Shown here: positions 6,595 to 14,056 of the stretch, in pieces
How the letters are laid out: every line of letters begins with the position of its first letter
How positions within the stretch are numbered: the first letter of the stretch is position 1
Origin: Fimbriimonadales bacterium
Lineage (GTDB): Bacteria; Armatimonadota; Fimbriimonadia; Fimbriimonadales; ATM1
Direction: 5' to 3'
Assembly (NCBI GenBank): GCA_025922995.1
Contig: JAICGT010000004.1
Span: 1-15,381, forward strand
Length of the DNA: 15,381 nt
Translations under genes and position numbers: made by a program
Notes under the pieces: model-generated
What the model was told of the DNA's origin: nothing
The model's database searches: none
Seen by the model: the letters and a program-made list of their open reading frames with translations, nothing else

Positions 6595-7863
6595 TCAGGA
6601 AGCGTGATCCTCACCGGCGCGAACCGTTGAAGCCGAACGAAGCAAGAACAGCCAGAGCAGGAATGGGCCGATAATGCCGATTCCGTAGTACAGGAACGAA
6701 TCGGGCACCAACTGAAGCAAAAGAACTGCTGCGGCCAGTGCGACCGCCGCCGCCTTTCTTCCATTGGCGACATCGCCCACTCGAAACGCCCTATGCGCAG
6801 CGGCCAATACGGGCAAAAAGGCGGGGAACGCATAGACGGCGTAGCGCCCTTTCGCACCCGGCAGGATTACATAAAGCGCTGCACACCAGAGCGCGATGAG
6901 GAGCAGGGGCGGCTCGGGGCTTGCAGTTCGTATCCAGCGCAGTGAGACGACGATGGTCACAATCAATACGATGATCCTCAGAACATTGGCAATGGTGACT
7001 ACGGACTCGACCTCGACATTCAGATGTGGAAAGGCCGGATGCCTGTCGTGGAATGCCGGCACGTAGGATAAGTAGCGCACCAATACTCCATCGAGCCCCT
7101 GGTTCGATGCCGGCTTTGGGTCGGCGGCTTCCATAGCACGCCCGCCTGGGTCCAGGATCTGGTTTTCAACGAAACTTTGCGACATCTCGACGACTCTGGG
7201 TCCGAAAATAATTCCAGGGACAACTAGCGTCAGCACGACCATCCAAATGGCAATCCATCCGAGTTCACGCCGCTTTCTTCGCAACAGCGCAGGCAAGGCA
7301 AAGAGTATGGGATACAGCTTTATCGCGGCGGGAAGCGCAATTAGGAATCCAGCCAACGCGTGCCTTTGATCTGCCGAAACCAAAACATAGCCAAGCCAAC
7401 ATGCCATGAATATAATGCTGGTTTGCCCCGTCTGAACGCACACTGCGCCGAGCAAGAATAAAAGCACGAGGGCAAACGGCAGGGTCGCTTCGTAATCTGT
7501 CCGATTCGCGAGTCGTGCGTAAATCTTTTTTAATAAATGGATGCACAGAAGAAGTACTCCCACATTTAACGTCGCCCATATAACCGCTGCGACAACGCGA
7601 TGCATCATCGAAAGCAGCATAAATGGGCCCATACCCGCCGGAGGGATGCAGTTGAACCATCCTGTTCGCTCATCCAGACGCTCGTAAAGTCCAGCCCCCT
7701 CGCCTTCGCAAAGGGCCGCGCCGGACCTAAGAAAAACGCTGAAGTCGGTTCCGCCTCTCCATGCGCGTTTTCCCAGCGAAACGCATGTGACGAGCAGAAA
7801 GCAGATGGAGAGAATCAGCAATACTCGCGCAACCGGCGATGCATTGCGGAATATTTGCCGCAT
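6595..7863 (-). CDS. GT87-type (DUF2029) polytopic glycosyltransferase
   Basis: This 422-residue integral membrane protein has about ten hydrophobic segments (for example 12-30, 91-110, 128-142, 148-163, 169-192, 203-221, 290-307, 319-335, 372-388, 392-408). It has features of the GT-C family GT87, whose known members are polyprenyl-phosphate-mannose-dependent mannosyltransferases. Asp40 in the first external loop sits in TDFSVFLRSG and is followed by GAGLY. GQTS is at 146-149, IKLYP at 181-185, and NQGLDGVLVRYL in a long extracytoplasmic loop from 254. The exact sugar and acceptor are unknown. Its ATG follows the third pilT stop by only 3 bases, so it is co-transcribed and probably translationally coupled. 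The context suggests glycosylation of a surface component, possibly pilin or a matrix polysaccharide; that is inference. Confidence 0.8.
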   Translation of the reverse strand: MRQIFRNASPVARVLLILSICFLLVTCVSLGKRAWRGGTDFSVFLRSGAALCEGEGAGLYERLDERTGWFNCIPPAGMGPFMLLSMMHRVVAAVIWATLNVGVLLLCIHLLKKIYARLANRTDYEATLPFALVLLFLLGAVCVQTGQTSIIFMACWLGYVLVSADQRHALAGFLIALPAAIKLYPILFALPALLRRKRRELGWIAIWMVVLTLVVPGIIFGPRVVEMSQSFVENQILDPGGRAMEAADPKPASNQGLDGVLVRYLSYVPAFHDRHPAFPHLNVEVESVVTIANVLRIIVLIVTIVVSLRWIRTASPEPPLLLIALWCAALYVILPGAKGRYAVYAFPAFLPVLAAAHRAFRVGDVANGRKAAAVALAAAVLLLQLVPDSFLYYGIGIIGPFLLWLFLLRSASTVRAGEDHAS

Positions 7864-7866
7864 TGT

Positions 7867-8931
7867 TTAGCCTACAGCGACAAGGCGCTCGAACTCACCG
7901 CGATCTTTCGCCTTCGTGGCCGCTTCGTCGGGAGTGACGATTTGGTCACGCACTAGATTCGCAAGCGATTGATCGAGAGTTTGCATTCCCGCACGCATTC
8001 CGGTTTGAACGATCGATGCGATCTGATAAGTTTTGTTCTCGCGAATAAGATTGCGCACGGCATTAACCGCATTAAGCGTCTCGAACGCAGCGACACGCCC
8101 TCTGCCGTCTGCTCGCTTGATCAGCGTCTGAGAAATAACGCCTACGAGGTTCACCGATAACTGCATGCGAACCTGCTGCTGCTGGTGTTGCGGAAACACG
8201 TCGATGATACGGTCGACGGTTTGCACAGCGTCTACGGTGTGCAGCGTGCCAAAGACCAAGTGGCCCGTTTCAGACGCCGTGATGGCGAGTTGAATTGTGT
8301 CGAGGTCGCGCATTTCTCCAACGAGGATAACGTCGGGGTCTTGTCGCAAAACGTATTTTAAAGCGTTCGCAAAACTCAATGTGTCCACGTCCAACTCGCG
8401 TTGATGAATTACGGCCTGGACGTCATCATGAATAAACTCGATCGGGTCTTCGACCGTTACGATATGCACAGGCTGCGACCGATTAATATGATCGATCATT
8501 GCCGCCTGTGTTGTCGATTTTCCGCTTCCTGCCGGTCCGGTAACCAAAACCAGGCCCCGCGGCCGTTCACAAAATTGGCTGACAATTTCCGGAAGGCGCA
8601 GGTCGGCTATCGTCTGGATATGCAACGGGATAACGCGAAAGGCTGCCTGCACCTGGCCGCGCTGCTGATAGATGTTGCCCCTGAATCGCGCAACGCCCTC
8701 GATCTGATATGAAAAGTCGAGTTCGAGTTCTCTTTCGAAGCGCTTGCCTTGCGCGGGAGAAACCATTTCGAAAATGTCTTTTTCAGCCGACTCGCGCGTG
8801 AACTCCGGTTCGCTGTCGTCCTGAAGCAATTCGCCGTCGACTCTAAAATACGGCTTCGCCCCAGGCTTGACGTGCAAGTCGCTGCCACCCATCTCGACCG
8901 TCTTCCTAAGCAGATTATCGATCCTACCCAC
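7867..8931 (-). CDS. pilT: PilT-type retraction ATPase, third copy
   Basis: This 354-residue secretion ATPase of the PilT family would power type IV pilus retraction from the cytoplasmic face as a hexamer. Landmarks: N-terminal DLHVKPG (19-24), Walker A GPAGSGKS (132-139, with Ala where Thr is usual), Asp box VEDPIEF (160-166), Walker B with catalytic glutamate in ILVGEMRD (Glu206), His box GHLVFGTLHT (223-232), and the AIRNLIRE-type motif nearly intact as AVRNLIRE (291-298). The start is taken as GTG 8931 because GGAGG lies 9 bases upstream, inside the preceding gene. It overlaps that gene's stop by 8 bases. A TTG at 8949 is less likely. It matches the preceding copy without a gap for over 300 residues, which marks it as a tandem paralogue. 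Confidence 0.93.
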   Translation of the reverse strand: MGRIDNLLRKTVEMGGSDLHVKPGAKPYFRVDGELLQDDSEPEFTRESAEKDIFEMVSPAQGKRFERELELDFSYQIEGVARFRGNIYQQRGQVQAAFRVIPLHIQTIADLRLPEIVSQFCERPRGLVLVTGPAGSGKSTTQAAMIDHINRSQPVHIVTVEDPIEFIHDDVQAVIHQRELDVDTLSFANALKYVLRQDPDVILVGEMRDLDTIQLAITASETGHLVFGTLHTVDAVQTVDRIIDVFPQHQQQQVRMQLSVNLVGVISQTLIKRADGRGRVAAFETLNAVNAVRNLIRENKTYQIASIVQTGMRAGMQTLDQSLANLVRDQIVTPDEAATKAKDRGEFERLVAVG

Positions 8932-10015
8932 CGGCCGCAACCTCCACAACGCCGGCGATTTCCGCGCGCCGGCGAAAGTCCGCCGGCTGTTGGCTCTTGC
9001 TCATCGCAACGTCGAAGTCGACCGCGTCGGAGCGCACATGCTCGAGCAGTGAGTGGTCTAAAGTCTGCATTCCGTACTCGTGTCCCATCTGGATATCGTG
9101 ATAAAGTTGGTGCGTCTTGCCGTCGCGGATCATCGTTCGAATGCTATGCGTGGCGGTCATCACTTCGAACGCGGCGACTCTTCCCTTGTCGTCTTTTGTC
9201 GGAAGTAACGTTTGGCTAACCACTGCCTGCAGGGTAACCGAAAGCTGCGTGCGAATTTGCGCCTGCTGATCGGGTGAAAAAACGTCGACAATTCTATCGA
9301 TTGTTTGCGCGGCGTCGACCGTGTGCAGGGTCGACATGACTAGGTGCCCCGTCTCTGCGGCAGTAATCGCAAGCTGGATCGTCTCTAAATCGCGCATCTC
9401 ACCAACAAGGATTACGTCGGGATTCTGTCGCATAACGTGCCGGAGGGCATCTGCGAAACTGTGGGTGTCGACGCCCAATTCCCGTTGATTAATAATCGCC
9501 TCCTGATCGGCGTGCATGTATTCAATCGGATCTTCGATCGTCATGATGTGCTGCCTGCGATTGGTATTAATGTGGTTCACCATCGCCGCCAGCGTCGTCG
9601 ACTTGCCTGAGCCAGTCGGCCCCGTTACTAAAATGAGGCCGCGCGGCAGCAAAGAAATGTCCTTGCAGACGGCAGGAATGCCGAGCTCGTCGATCGTTTT
9701 AATCTTAAAAGGAATGACTCGGAACACCGCCCCCATCTGATGGCGGTGCCAAAACATATTGACGCGAAAGCGACTAAGGTCGGGGACTTCGTACGAAAGG
9801 TCCAACTCCTTGAAGCTTTCGAGCCGGGCGAGCCTCTCCTCCGAAAGGATTCCCTTGAGAAGGCCCTCAACGTCCTCTTCGGTTAGGGTCGGAAATTCGG
9901 TATGAATCAGCGTGCCGTGCACGCGCATGATCGGAGGGAGCCCGGCCTTGAGGTGCAGGTCGCTCGCCTCACGCCGAACAAGATCCCGCAGAAGATCATC
10001 GATCGACGGAACCAT
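8924..10015 (-). CDS. pilT: PilT-type retraction ATPase, second copy
   Basis: This 363-residue PilT family ATPase has Walker A GPTGSGKS (132-139), Asp box IEDPIEY (160-166), catalytic Glu206 in ILVGEMRD, and His box GHLVMSTLHT (223-232). The motif equivalent to AIRNLIRE is SIRTMIRD (291-298), partly conserved, and GMQTLDHSL is at 315-323. The C-terminus is longer than in the next copy and ends in a low-complexity tail (VVEVAAGG) whose codons contain that gene's ribosome site. The ATG lies 4 bases after the stop of the first pilT, with no good Shine-Dalgarno, so it probably depends on coupled translation. With the third copy it forms a close pair that may assemble mixed hexamers or work at different conditions; this is inference. 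Confidence 0.94.
   Translation of the reverse strand: MVPSIDDLLRDLVRREASDLHLKAGLPPIMRVHGTLIHTEFPTLTEEDVEGLLKGILSEERLARLESFKELDLSYEVPDLSRFRVNMFWHRHQMGAVFRVIPFKIKTIDELGIPAVCKDISLLPRGLILVTGPTGSGKSTTLAAMVNHINTNRRQHIMTIEDPIEYMHADQEAIINQRELGVDTHSFADALRHVMRQNPDVILVGEMRDLETIQLAITAAETGHLVMSTLHTVDAAQTIDRIVDVFSPDQQAQIRTQLSVTLQAVVSQTLLPTKDDKGRVAAFEVMTATHSIRTMIRDGKTHQLYHDIQMGHEYGMQTLDHSLLEHVRSDAVDFDVAMSKSQQPADFRRRAEIAGVVEVAAGG
8932..8945 (-). promoter_or_regulatory. Ribosome site of the third pilT inside the second
   Basis: GGAGG (8941-8945 read on minus) lies 9 bases before a GTG at 8931, in the last codons of the upstream pilT. The GTG precedes that gene's TAG (8924-8926), giving an 8-base overlap typical of coupled translation. 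This decides the GTG start over the upstream TTG. Confidence 0.75.
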
Positions 10016-10019
10016 TTTA

Positions 10020-11099
10020 TTAGTGTCGCAACATCTGGCGCAACTCGGAAGTTACGCCCGCGTATCCCAACGCTGTTTCCTCGGTGATAACACCTGCCCT
10101 CACATACTTCAAAAGGCTTTGGTTCATGGTTTGCATGCCCCAAACGTGGCCGTCGCCTATTGTGTGGTAAAGCTCGCCGAAATGACCGTCCTCGATGTAT
10201 TTGCTCACCGTCGGTGTGCAAATCATGACTTCGCAGGCACAGACTCGGCCGGCGCCATCGGCTCGGGGGACGAGCTTCTGCGAAACGACGGCGCGAAGCG
10301 AACCCGCAAGACGCGTGCAAAGGTGCTGCTTCTCGTGCGGCGGGAACATGTTGATAATACGGTCGAGAGTCTCGCCGGCGCTCGGGGTGTGGACTGTCGA
10401 GAAGACAAGGTGGCCGGTCTCACCGGCCTGGAGAGCGACGTTCATAGTTTCGGGGTCGCGCATTTCGCCGACGAGTATGATGTCGGGCGCTTCTCGAACA
10501 ACCGCGCGCATCGCGATGTGGAAGTCGTGCGTGTCGATGTGGACTTCACGTTGGCTAATGTAGGAGCCCTTGTCGGCGTGCACAAACTCGAGCGGGTCCT
10601 CGATTGTAACGATGTGGCACTGCCGCTCTCGGTTGATCAAATCGATGATGGCCGCAAGTGAAGTCGTCTTGCCGGAGCCGGTCGGCCCGGTAAACAAAAC
10701 GAGCCCCTGGCGATATCTGCCCGTTTCGTTCAGGACCGGCGGTAGGCCGAGTTGCTCAACGCTCAAAATCTCCAAGGGGATCAACCGAAAAACGCCGGCA
10801 TGGCAGCCGCGTTGGAAGTACAGGTTTGCGCGGATGCGCATCAAGTCGCCGACGGAGAACGCAAGGTCCATCTCGAGCCGATCCTCGAACTGGCCGGCTT
10901 GCTTCGATGTCATCGTGCTCAAGATCAGCCGCTTCGCGTTGTCGTCGTTGATTTCGCCCCATTCCCCAGGCAACGGCTTTACAAGCGCGTGCTGGCGCAT
11001 CTTGGGAACCGAGCCCGACTTAATGAAAAGGTCGGAAGCTTTTTCCGCGTAAGCGATCTTAAGCAACTCGTGTAGTGTTGCGTCTTCTATATTCGGCAT
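10020..11099 (-). CDS. PilT/PilU-like ATPase, first and divergent copy
   Basis: This 359-residue PilT family ATPase starts at ATG 11099, chosen because GAGGT lies about 10 bases upstream and the sequence MPNIEDATLHELLKIAYAEK is a normal PilT N-terminus. Frame-open codons upstream are not homologous. Landmarks: Walker A GPTGSGKT (138-145), Asp box IEDPLEF (166-172), catalytic Glu212 in ILVGEMRD, and His box GHLVFSTVHT (229-238). It is offset by several residues from the other two copies. The AIRNLIRE position reads TVSKYIED, so the motif linked to retraction in Pseudomonas PilT is lost. Several extra cysteines (Cys99, Cys161, Cys261, Cys287, Cys289) also set it apart. It may be an accessory, PilU-like motor rather than the main retraction ATPase. 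Confidence 0.93.
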   Translation of the reverse strand: MPNIEDATLHELLKIAYAEKASDLFIKSGSVPKMRQHALVKPLPGEWGEINDDNAKRLILSTMTSKQAGQFEDRLEMDLAFSVGDLMRIRANLYFQRGCHAGVFRLIPLEILSVEQLGLPPVLNETGRYRQGLVLFTGPTGSGKTTSLAAIIDLINRERQCHIVTIEDPLEFVHADKGSYISQREVHIDTHDFHIAMRAVVREAPDIILVGEMRDPETMNVALQAGETGHLVFSTVHTPSAGETLDRIINMFPPHEKQHLCTRLAGSLRAVVSQKLVPRADGAGRVCACEVMICTPTVSKYIEDGHFGELYHTIGDGHVWGMQTMNQSLLKYVRAGVITEETALGYAGVTSELRQMLRH

Positions 11100-11112
11100 A
11101 TGTGAACTACCT

Positions 11113-11823
11113 CTACTCCGGCCCCGGCCCGGCAGCGACTTGGCCCCTCGGGCGCAGCACAAAGTATACCAAAAGGCCGAGCAGAGCAGCCCCTCCTACG
11201 ATCGCTGCAATCAGCCAAGGATTAAACCCCGTATTAGACGGTTTTTCCTCGCGTTTCGTTGATTCGGAAAGCGTCTCGGGAATCGAAATCTTGTCGGGAT
11301 CCTGTGTCTTAAGGGTCACGCGATAGTCCACGAGTCTCAGATTCGTGTCGTAGTGTGACGCCACTTCGACGTTTTCATCGCTCCATTCGGCCACGGTGAT
11401 CGGTTTAGCGGGCTCGAACCCCTCGAACATCACTGCAATGCGAGTGACCGTGTTCGGGTCTTCGGCGCCTGCGAAAGCTTTCGCGAACGCATTCAATTCC
11501 AAAGTTCCCGCCTCTTGATCCATCAACCTGTCCGTGGCGAAGCTTCCAGTCAGGATGCGGCCCGCACCCTCCGAGCCTGCATAGGTCACCTCGAGTCCGC
11601 GGATTTGAGTGCCGTTGTAGCGCCCGATGTCTTCGATCTGCGACCGCATCAGCTCGGCGGGATAGTTCGCGTCCAGGGCCTGCACACGCACATAGTCGGC
11701 ACCAACGTCCGATTTCCTTACGCTAATGACAATGTCCGGCCTGCCGGAGAGCAGCACCGGGGGCTCTTGTGCTGCAGCGGTGAGCGACGCGAACGCCAGC
11801 AACGCGATAGATAGGTGCCTCAT
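11113..11823 (-). CDS. Exported protein with C-terminal membrane anchor
   Basis: No family was recognised. It has 236 residues from ATG 11823, which opens a textbook signal peptide (MRHLSIALLAFASLTAAAQ). In-frame ATGs at 11835 and 11844 would add 4 or 7 residues, and none has a clear ribosome site. The mature part is a soluble domain of about 180 residues with alternating strands (VISVRKSDVGADYVRV, RGLEVTYAGSEG, RIAVMFEGFEP, DYRVTLKTQD). A Ser/Lys-rich linker, one transmembrane helix (about 206-226, PWLIAAIVGGAALLGLLVYF) and a short basic tail follow. It is thus a bitopic protein with its domain outside the membrane. It ends 13 bases before the first pilT, so it belongs to that unit. A pilus-assembly, minor-pilin-partner or envelope-sensor role is possible but not shown. 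Confidence 0.75.
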   Translation of the reverse strand: MRHLSIALLAFASLTAAAQEPPVLLSGRPDIVISVRKSDVGADYVRVQALDANYPAELMRSQIEDIGRYNGTQIRGLEVTYAGSEGAGRILTGSFATDRLMDQEAGTLELNAFAKAFAGAEDPNTVTRIAVMFEGFEPAKPITVAEWSDENVEVASHYDTNLRLVDYRVTLKTQDPDKISIPETLSESTKREEKPSNTGFNPWLIAAIVGGAALLGLLVYFVLRPRGQVAAGPGPE

Positions 11824-11879
11824 GCTTTTGCCCATGCTACCCATGAGACGGCACGAGCCAGCCGTTTCGGCAGCGAGGG

Positions 11880-12569
11880 CTAATACCGTGGGTCGCCGAA
11901 AGGATCGATTTCTCTTAGGTCCGGCCCCTGGTTGAATTGGTCGGGCACAACGGTGTCCGGCAATTCGCTGGCATCGACCTGAGGCGCAAAAAGACTCCAG
12001 ACCGACATTGCCGCACCGAGGCCGACTATCCCGCCGATCACACCACCTATGATGCCTCCGAGGGAAAAATCGGAGAGCGTTGTCGGCAGACCGAGGTTTC
12101 CTATCACATAGCCGATGGCGCTGCCCAAGAAATAAGACACCACCGCGATCGACATTCCGAGCGCTTCCACACAAGTCACCGGCTGCAGTTCGAGCCGATC
12201 GGGTGATGGTATCGGATGAGCGAGCGAGCCGGGAACGCCGTACTGTCCGTCGGCAAATTTGGCTCGCCCCGATTCGGTCGCAAACAGTCGCAGCCTTTGC
12301 GCCCAGGGCAGTCTTCGGGGATGCCACTGGCTGTCGTCCTCCAGAGCCGCGAGCACGCCTTCGAGAGGAATCGTCTCAGCCACGGCCCCGCTCCAAGATG
12401 TCCGGGCGAGCACGATCTCGCCGTCCGCGACGAGCTGTCGGATCAAGGCCGGCATGATCGTTTTCGGGTCAGCCTCGAACTCTCGGGCGGAATACGCCAT
12501 TGCTGCAGCCCAAACGGTGTTCCGCCTGTCGTTCGCAGCACGCATTACTTCGAACAGCGCAGTGCTCAT
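11880..12569 (-). CDS. Two-transmembrane protein of unknown function
   Basis: No family was recognised. The 229-residue protein has a soluble N-terminal part of about 130 residues. It is helical at first (TALFEVMRAANDRRNTVWAA), then DPKTIMPALIRQLVADGEIV followed by short strands, a layout that could be a winged-helix or other small alpha/beta domain. Two hydrophobic segments follow, about 134-156 (VEALGMSIAVVSYFLGSAIG) and 168-194. The second is a glycine-zipper type (GGIIGGVIGGIVGLG), suited to helix packing or oligomer formation. The acidic, Pro-rich C-terminal tail ends in DPFGDPRY. ATG 12569 lacks a good Shine-Dalgarno; ATG 12545 is an alternative. It lies between the prepilin and pilT parts of the same-strand cluster. 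Confidence 0.7.
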   Translation of the reverse strand: MSTALFEVMRAANDRRNTVWAAAMAYSAREFEADPKTIMPALIRQLVADGEIVLARTSWSGAVAETIPLEGVLAALEDDSQWHPRRLPWAQRLRLFATESGRAKFADGQYGVPGSLAHPIPSPDRLELQPVTCVEALGMSIAVVSYFLGSAIGYVIGNLGLPTTLSDFSLGGIIGGVIGGIVGLGAAMSVWSLFAPQVDASELPDTVVPDQFNQGPDLREIDPFGDPRY

Positions 12570-12632
12570 TACGCTAATTATGAAACAAATACGGCAACGG
12601 TTCCCGACTTCCTTGAAGAAGGCGCCGAAATC

Positions 12633-12854
12633 CTACCCCCCTGTTATCTCGCCATAGCCCGGAGTTCCGGGTTGCGGCCCGGCATCGGGCAGGTTTCGAA
12701 TCTCTGGTGGGACTGTACTTACAGGGGCGGTTTCCTCGTCGGAACCACCCCCACATCCGCGGAATAGCAAGAACAGTACGGCAACTGCTGCCACGGCTAT
12801 GACCGAGATTTTCAACTGAGGCGAGATTGCAGGTTCAGCTTTGCGGTATGCCAT
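12633..12854 (-). CDS. Small one-TM protein following the prepilin gene
   Basis: This 73-residue protein has a short charged N-terminus, one hydrophobic helix (about 14-31, LKISVIAVAAVAVLFLLF), then RGCGGGSDEE and a Pro-rich, acidic extracytoplasmic tail. Cys34 after the helix is not in a good lipobox (FRGC has Arg at -2), so lipidation is doubtful. It starts 12 bases after the prepilin stop. A small bitopic protein next to a prepilin gene is a plausible accessory for processing or export, but the function is unknown. Confidence 0.7.
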   Translation of the reverse strand: MAYRKAEPAISPQLKISVIAVAAVAVLFLLFRGCGGGSDEETAPVSTVPPEIRNLPDAGPQPGTPGYGEITGG

Positions 12855-12866
12855 CGCCCGTCGCGC

Positions 12867-13787
12867 CTACTGAAGATCCCACTGGTATTGCTCCACATCA
12901 AAGACTCGTCCGGCAAAGCCCTGCCTGACGTCACAGCCTGCTGCGAGCCCGTCGATCCTCAGCCCTTTTGTGTGGCCATCGATGTAGTTAACGATTACGG
13001 TTCCTTCATTGCGACGCAGCCAAGTATCTGTTCCAGCGTTCTTGCCCATATGCCAAGGCCACGCTCCACCGAACACATTCCACTCTAGCGGAGCATCCGG
13101 CATCCACCCGCCAAAAGTGGCAAATTGAGACGATCCCTGCGGGACCGGGAGCAGCAAGTTGTTGTTCAGATCGTAAATGCAAGGAGCCTCAACGGCAAAG
13201 TTGCCGCCCCCCTGCGGTTGACCGGACTGATTGCGATCCCAAACGGACTCGGCGAACGCGATCGTTCGCGCCGGTGAGGACGCTTGCGACATGATAATCG
13301 GCAATGGCACCTGGGTTTCGGGCGGCAAGTCGACTAAGGGGCATAGAAACAGCATGTTCAAGCCGTAGCTAGCCCTAAGCGCCCAGGCGGTGTCGCGCGG
13401 ATATCCTTGAGGAATAATTGCCCCGGATCCGGGATCGACGCTCAAAACGTCGTCATTGGCACTCGGGTCGACAGGGCACCGATAGATGGTTTTGTCCCCC
13501 AGATAACCCGCCATCTGATTCATCGGATAGGCCTGGTTCGTGGTTCCGGGAGTCGCAATTGTGGGGCCGGTGTGGTATCGAGTCAGCGGGACTCGATCAT
13601 CGTTTTCATTGCCATACATCAGCATCGCCTTGCCAACTTGGTTCGAGTTAGAAATGCAAGCTGTGCGCTTAGCCGCGGCCTTCGCTTGGGCGAAAACGGG
13701 GAAGAGAATGGCTGCGAGAATTGCGATAATCGCTATCACGACGAGCAATTCGATAAGTGTAAAAGCATGCCTACGGGCATTAATCAT
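12867..13787 (-). CDS. Prepilin-like protein (DUF1559/H-X9-DG type)
   Basis: This 306-residue protein has a type III (prepilin) signal: a short basic leader MINARRHA, then [18 protein letters not shown]. Cleavage is expected after Ala8, with Glu13 as Glu5 of the mature protein; Ala replaces the usual Gly at -1. The sequence [20 protein letters not shown] is typical of the large pseudopilin-like families of Planctomycetes and Armatimonadota. The C-terminal signature normally reads H-X9-DG; here His of WHMGKNAG is 23 residues from NYIDGH, so the loop carries an insertion. The ATG at 13787 is chosen for GAGGTG 5 bases upstream. A minor pilin or secreted pseudopilin role is likely. Such proteins occur in many copies per genome, so a specific link to the downstream pilT genes is not certain. 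Confidence 0.92.
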   Translation of the reverse strand: MINARRHAFTLIELLVVIAIIAILAAILFPVFAQAKAAAKRTACISNSNQVGKAMLMYGNENDDRVPLTRYHTGPTIATPGTTNQAYPMNQMAGYLGDKTIYRCPVDPSANDDVLSVDPGSGAIIPQGYPRDTAWALRASYGLNMLFLCPLVDLPPETQVPLPIIMSQASSPARTIAFAESVWDRNQSGQPQGGGNFAVEAPCIYDLNNNLLLPVPQGSSQFATFGGWMPDAPLEWNVFGGAWPWHMGKNAGTDTWLRRNEGTVIVNYIDGHTKGLRIDGLAAGCDVRQGFAGRVFDVEQYQWDLQ

Positions 13788-13861
13788 ATCGACACCTCGG
13801 GGCATCTGATAATTACAGAGCGGCCCTCGGGATTAAGGACTTCACGGATCGCGTCATTATC
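13788..13861 (-). promoter_or_regulatory. Leader and possible promoter of the prepilin gene
   Basis: GAGGTG (13793-13798 on minus) is the ribosome site. A GATAAT hexamer (13856-13861 on minus) matches five of six -10 positions and would give a leader of about 60 bases, but there is no -35-like box at 15-18 bases. If it is a promoter, it depends on an activator or an alternative sigma factor. Confidence 0.25.
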
Positions 13862-13981
13862 ATCACGCGTAACACTTGACGACTTCGCGACCTTCGTTAG
13901 TTCAAACGCCTCTCGATCCGCCTTCGTTGCGCCCCGCTCACTGCCCTATCAAACCGAACTTCCAGAATCGTGTCCCAAAAG

Positions 13982-14011
13982 TTGACTTGGCCGACAATCA
14001 TCCTCTATAGT
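13982..14011 (+). promoter_or_regulatory. Near-consensus sigma70-type promoter for the sigma factor gene
   Basis: TTGACT (13982-13987) and TATAGT (14006-14011) are 18 bases apart, each matching five of six consensus positions. Transcription would begin near 14018, about 40 bases before the ATG at 14057. It is the best promoter match in the window and suggests housekeeping-type expression of this sigma factor. Confidence 0.7.
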
Positions 14012-14056
14012 GCATAGGCACGGGAGAGAACTCAGCTTCGGTTGAGACCGCAGAAA

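Noticed and set aside
11824..12327. N-terminal extension of the exported protein to 12327
   Set aside because: It would overlap most of the 229-residue gene, and the signal peptide begins at 11823 or the nearby ATGs.
12577..12582. CATAAT as an internal promoter for the 229-residue gene
   Set aside because: There is no -35 box and the start would lie almost on the ATG; probably chance.
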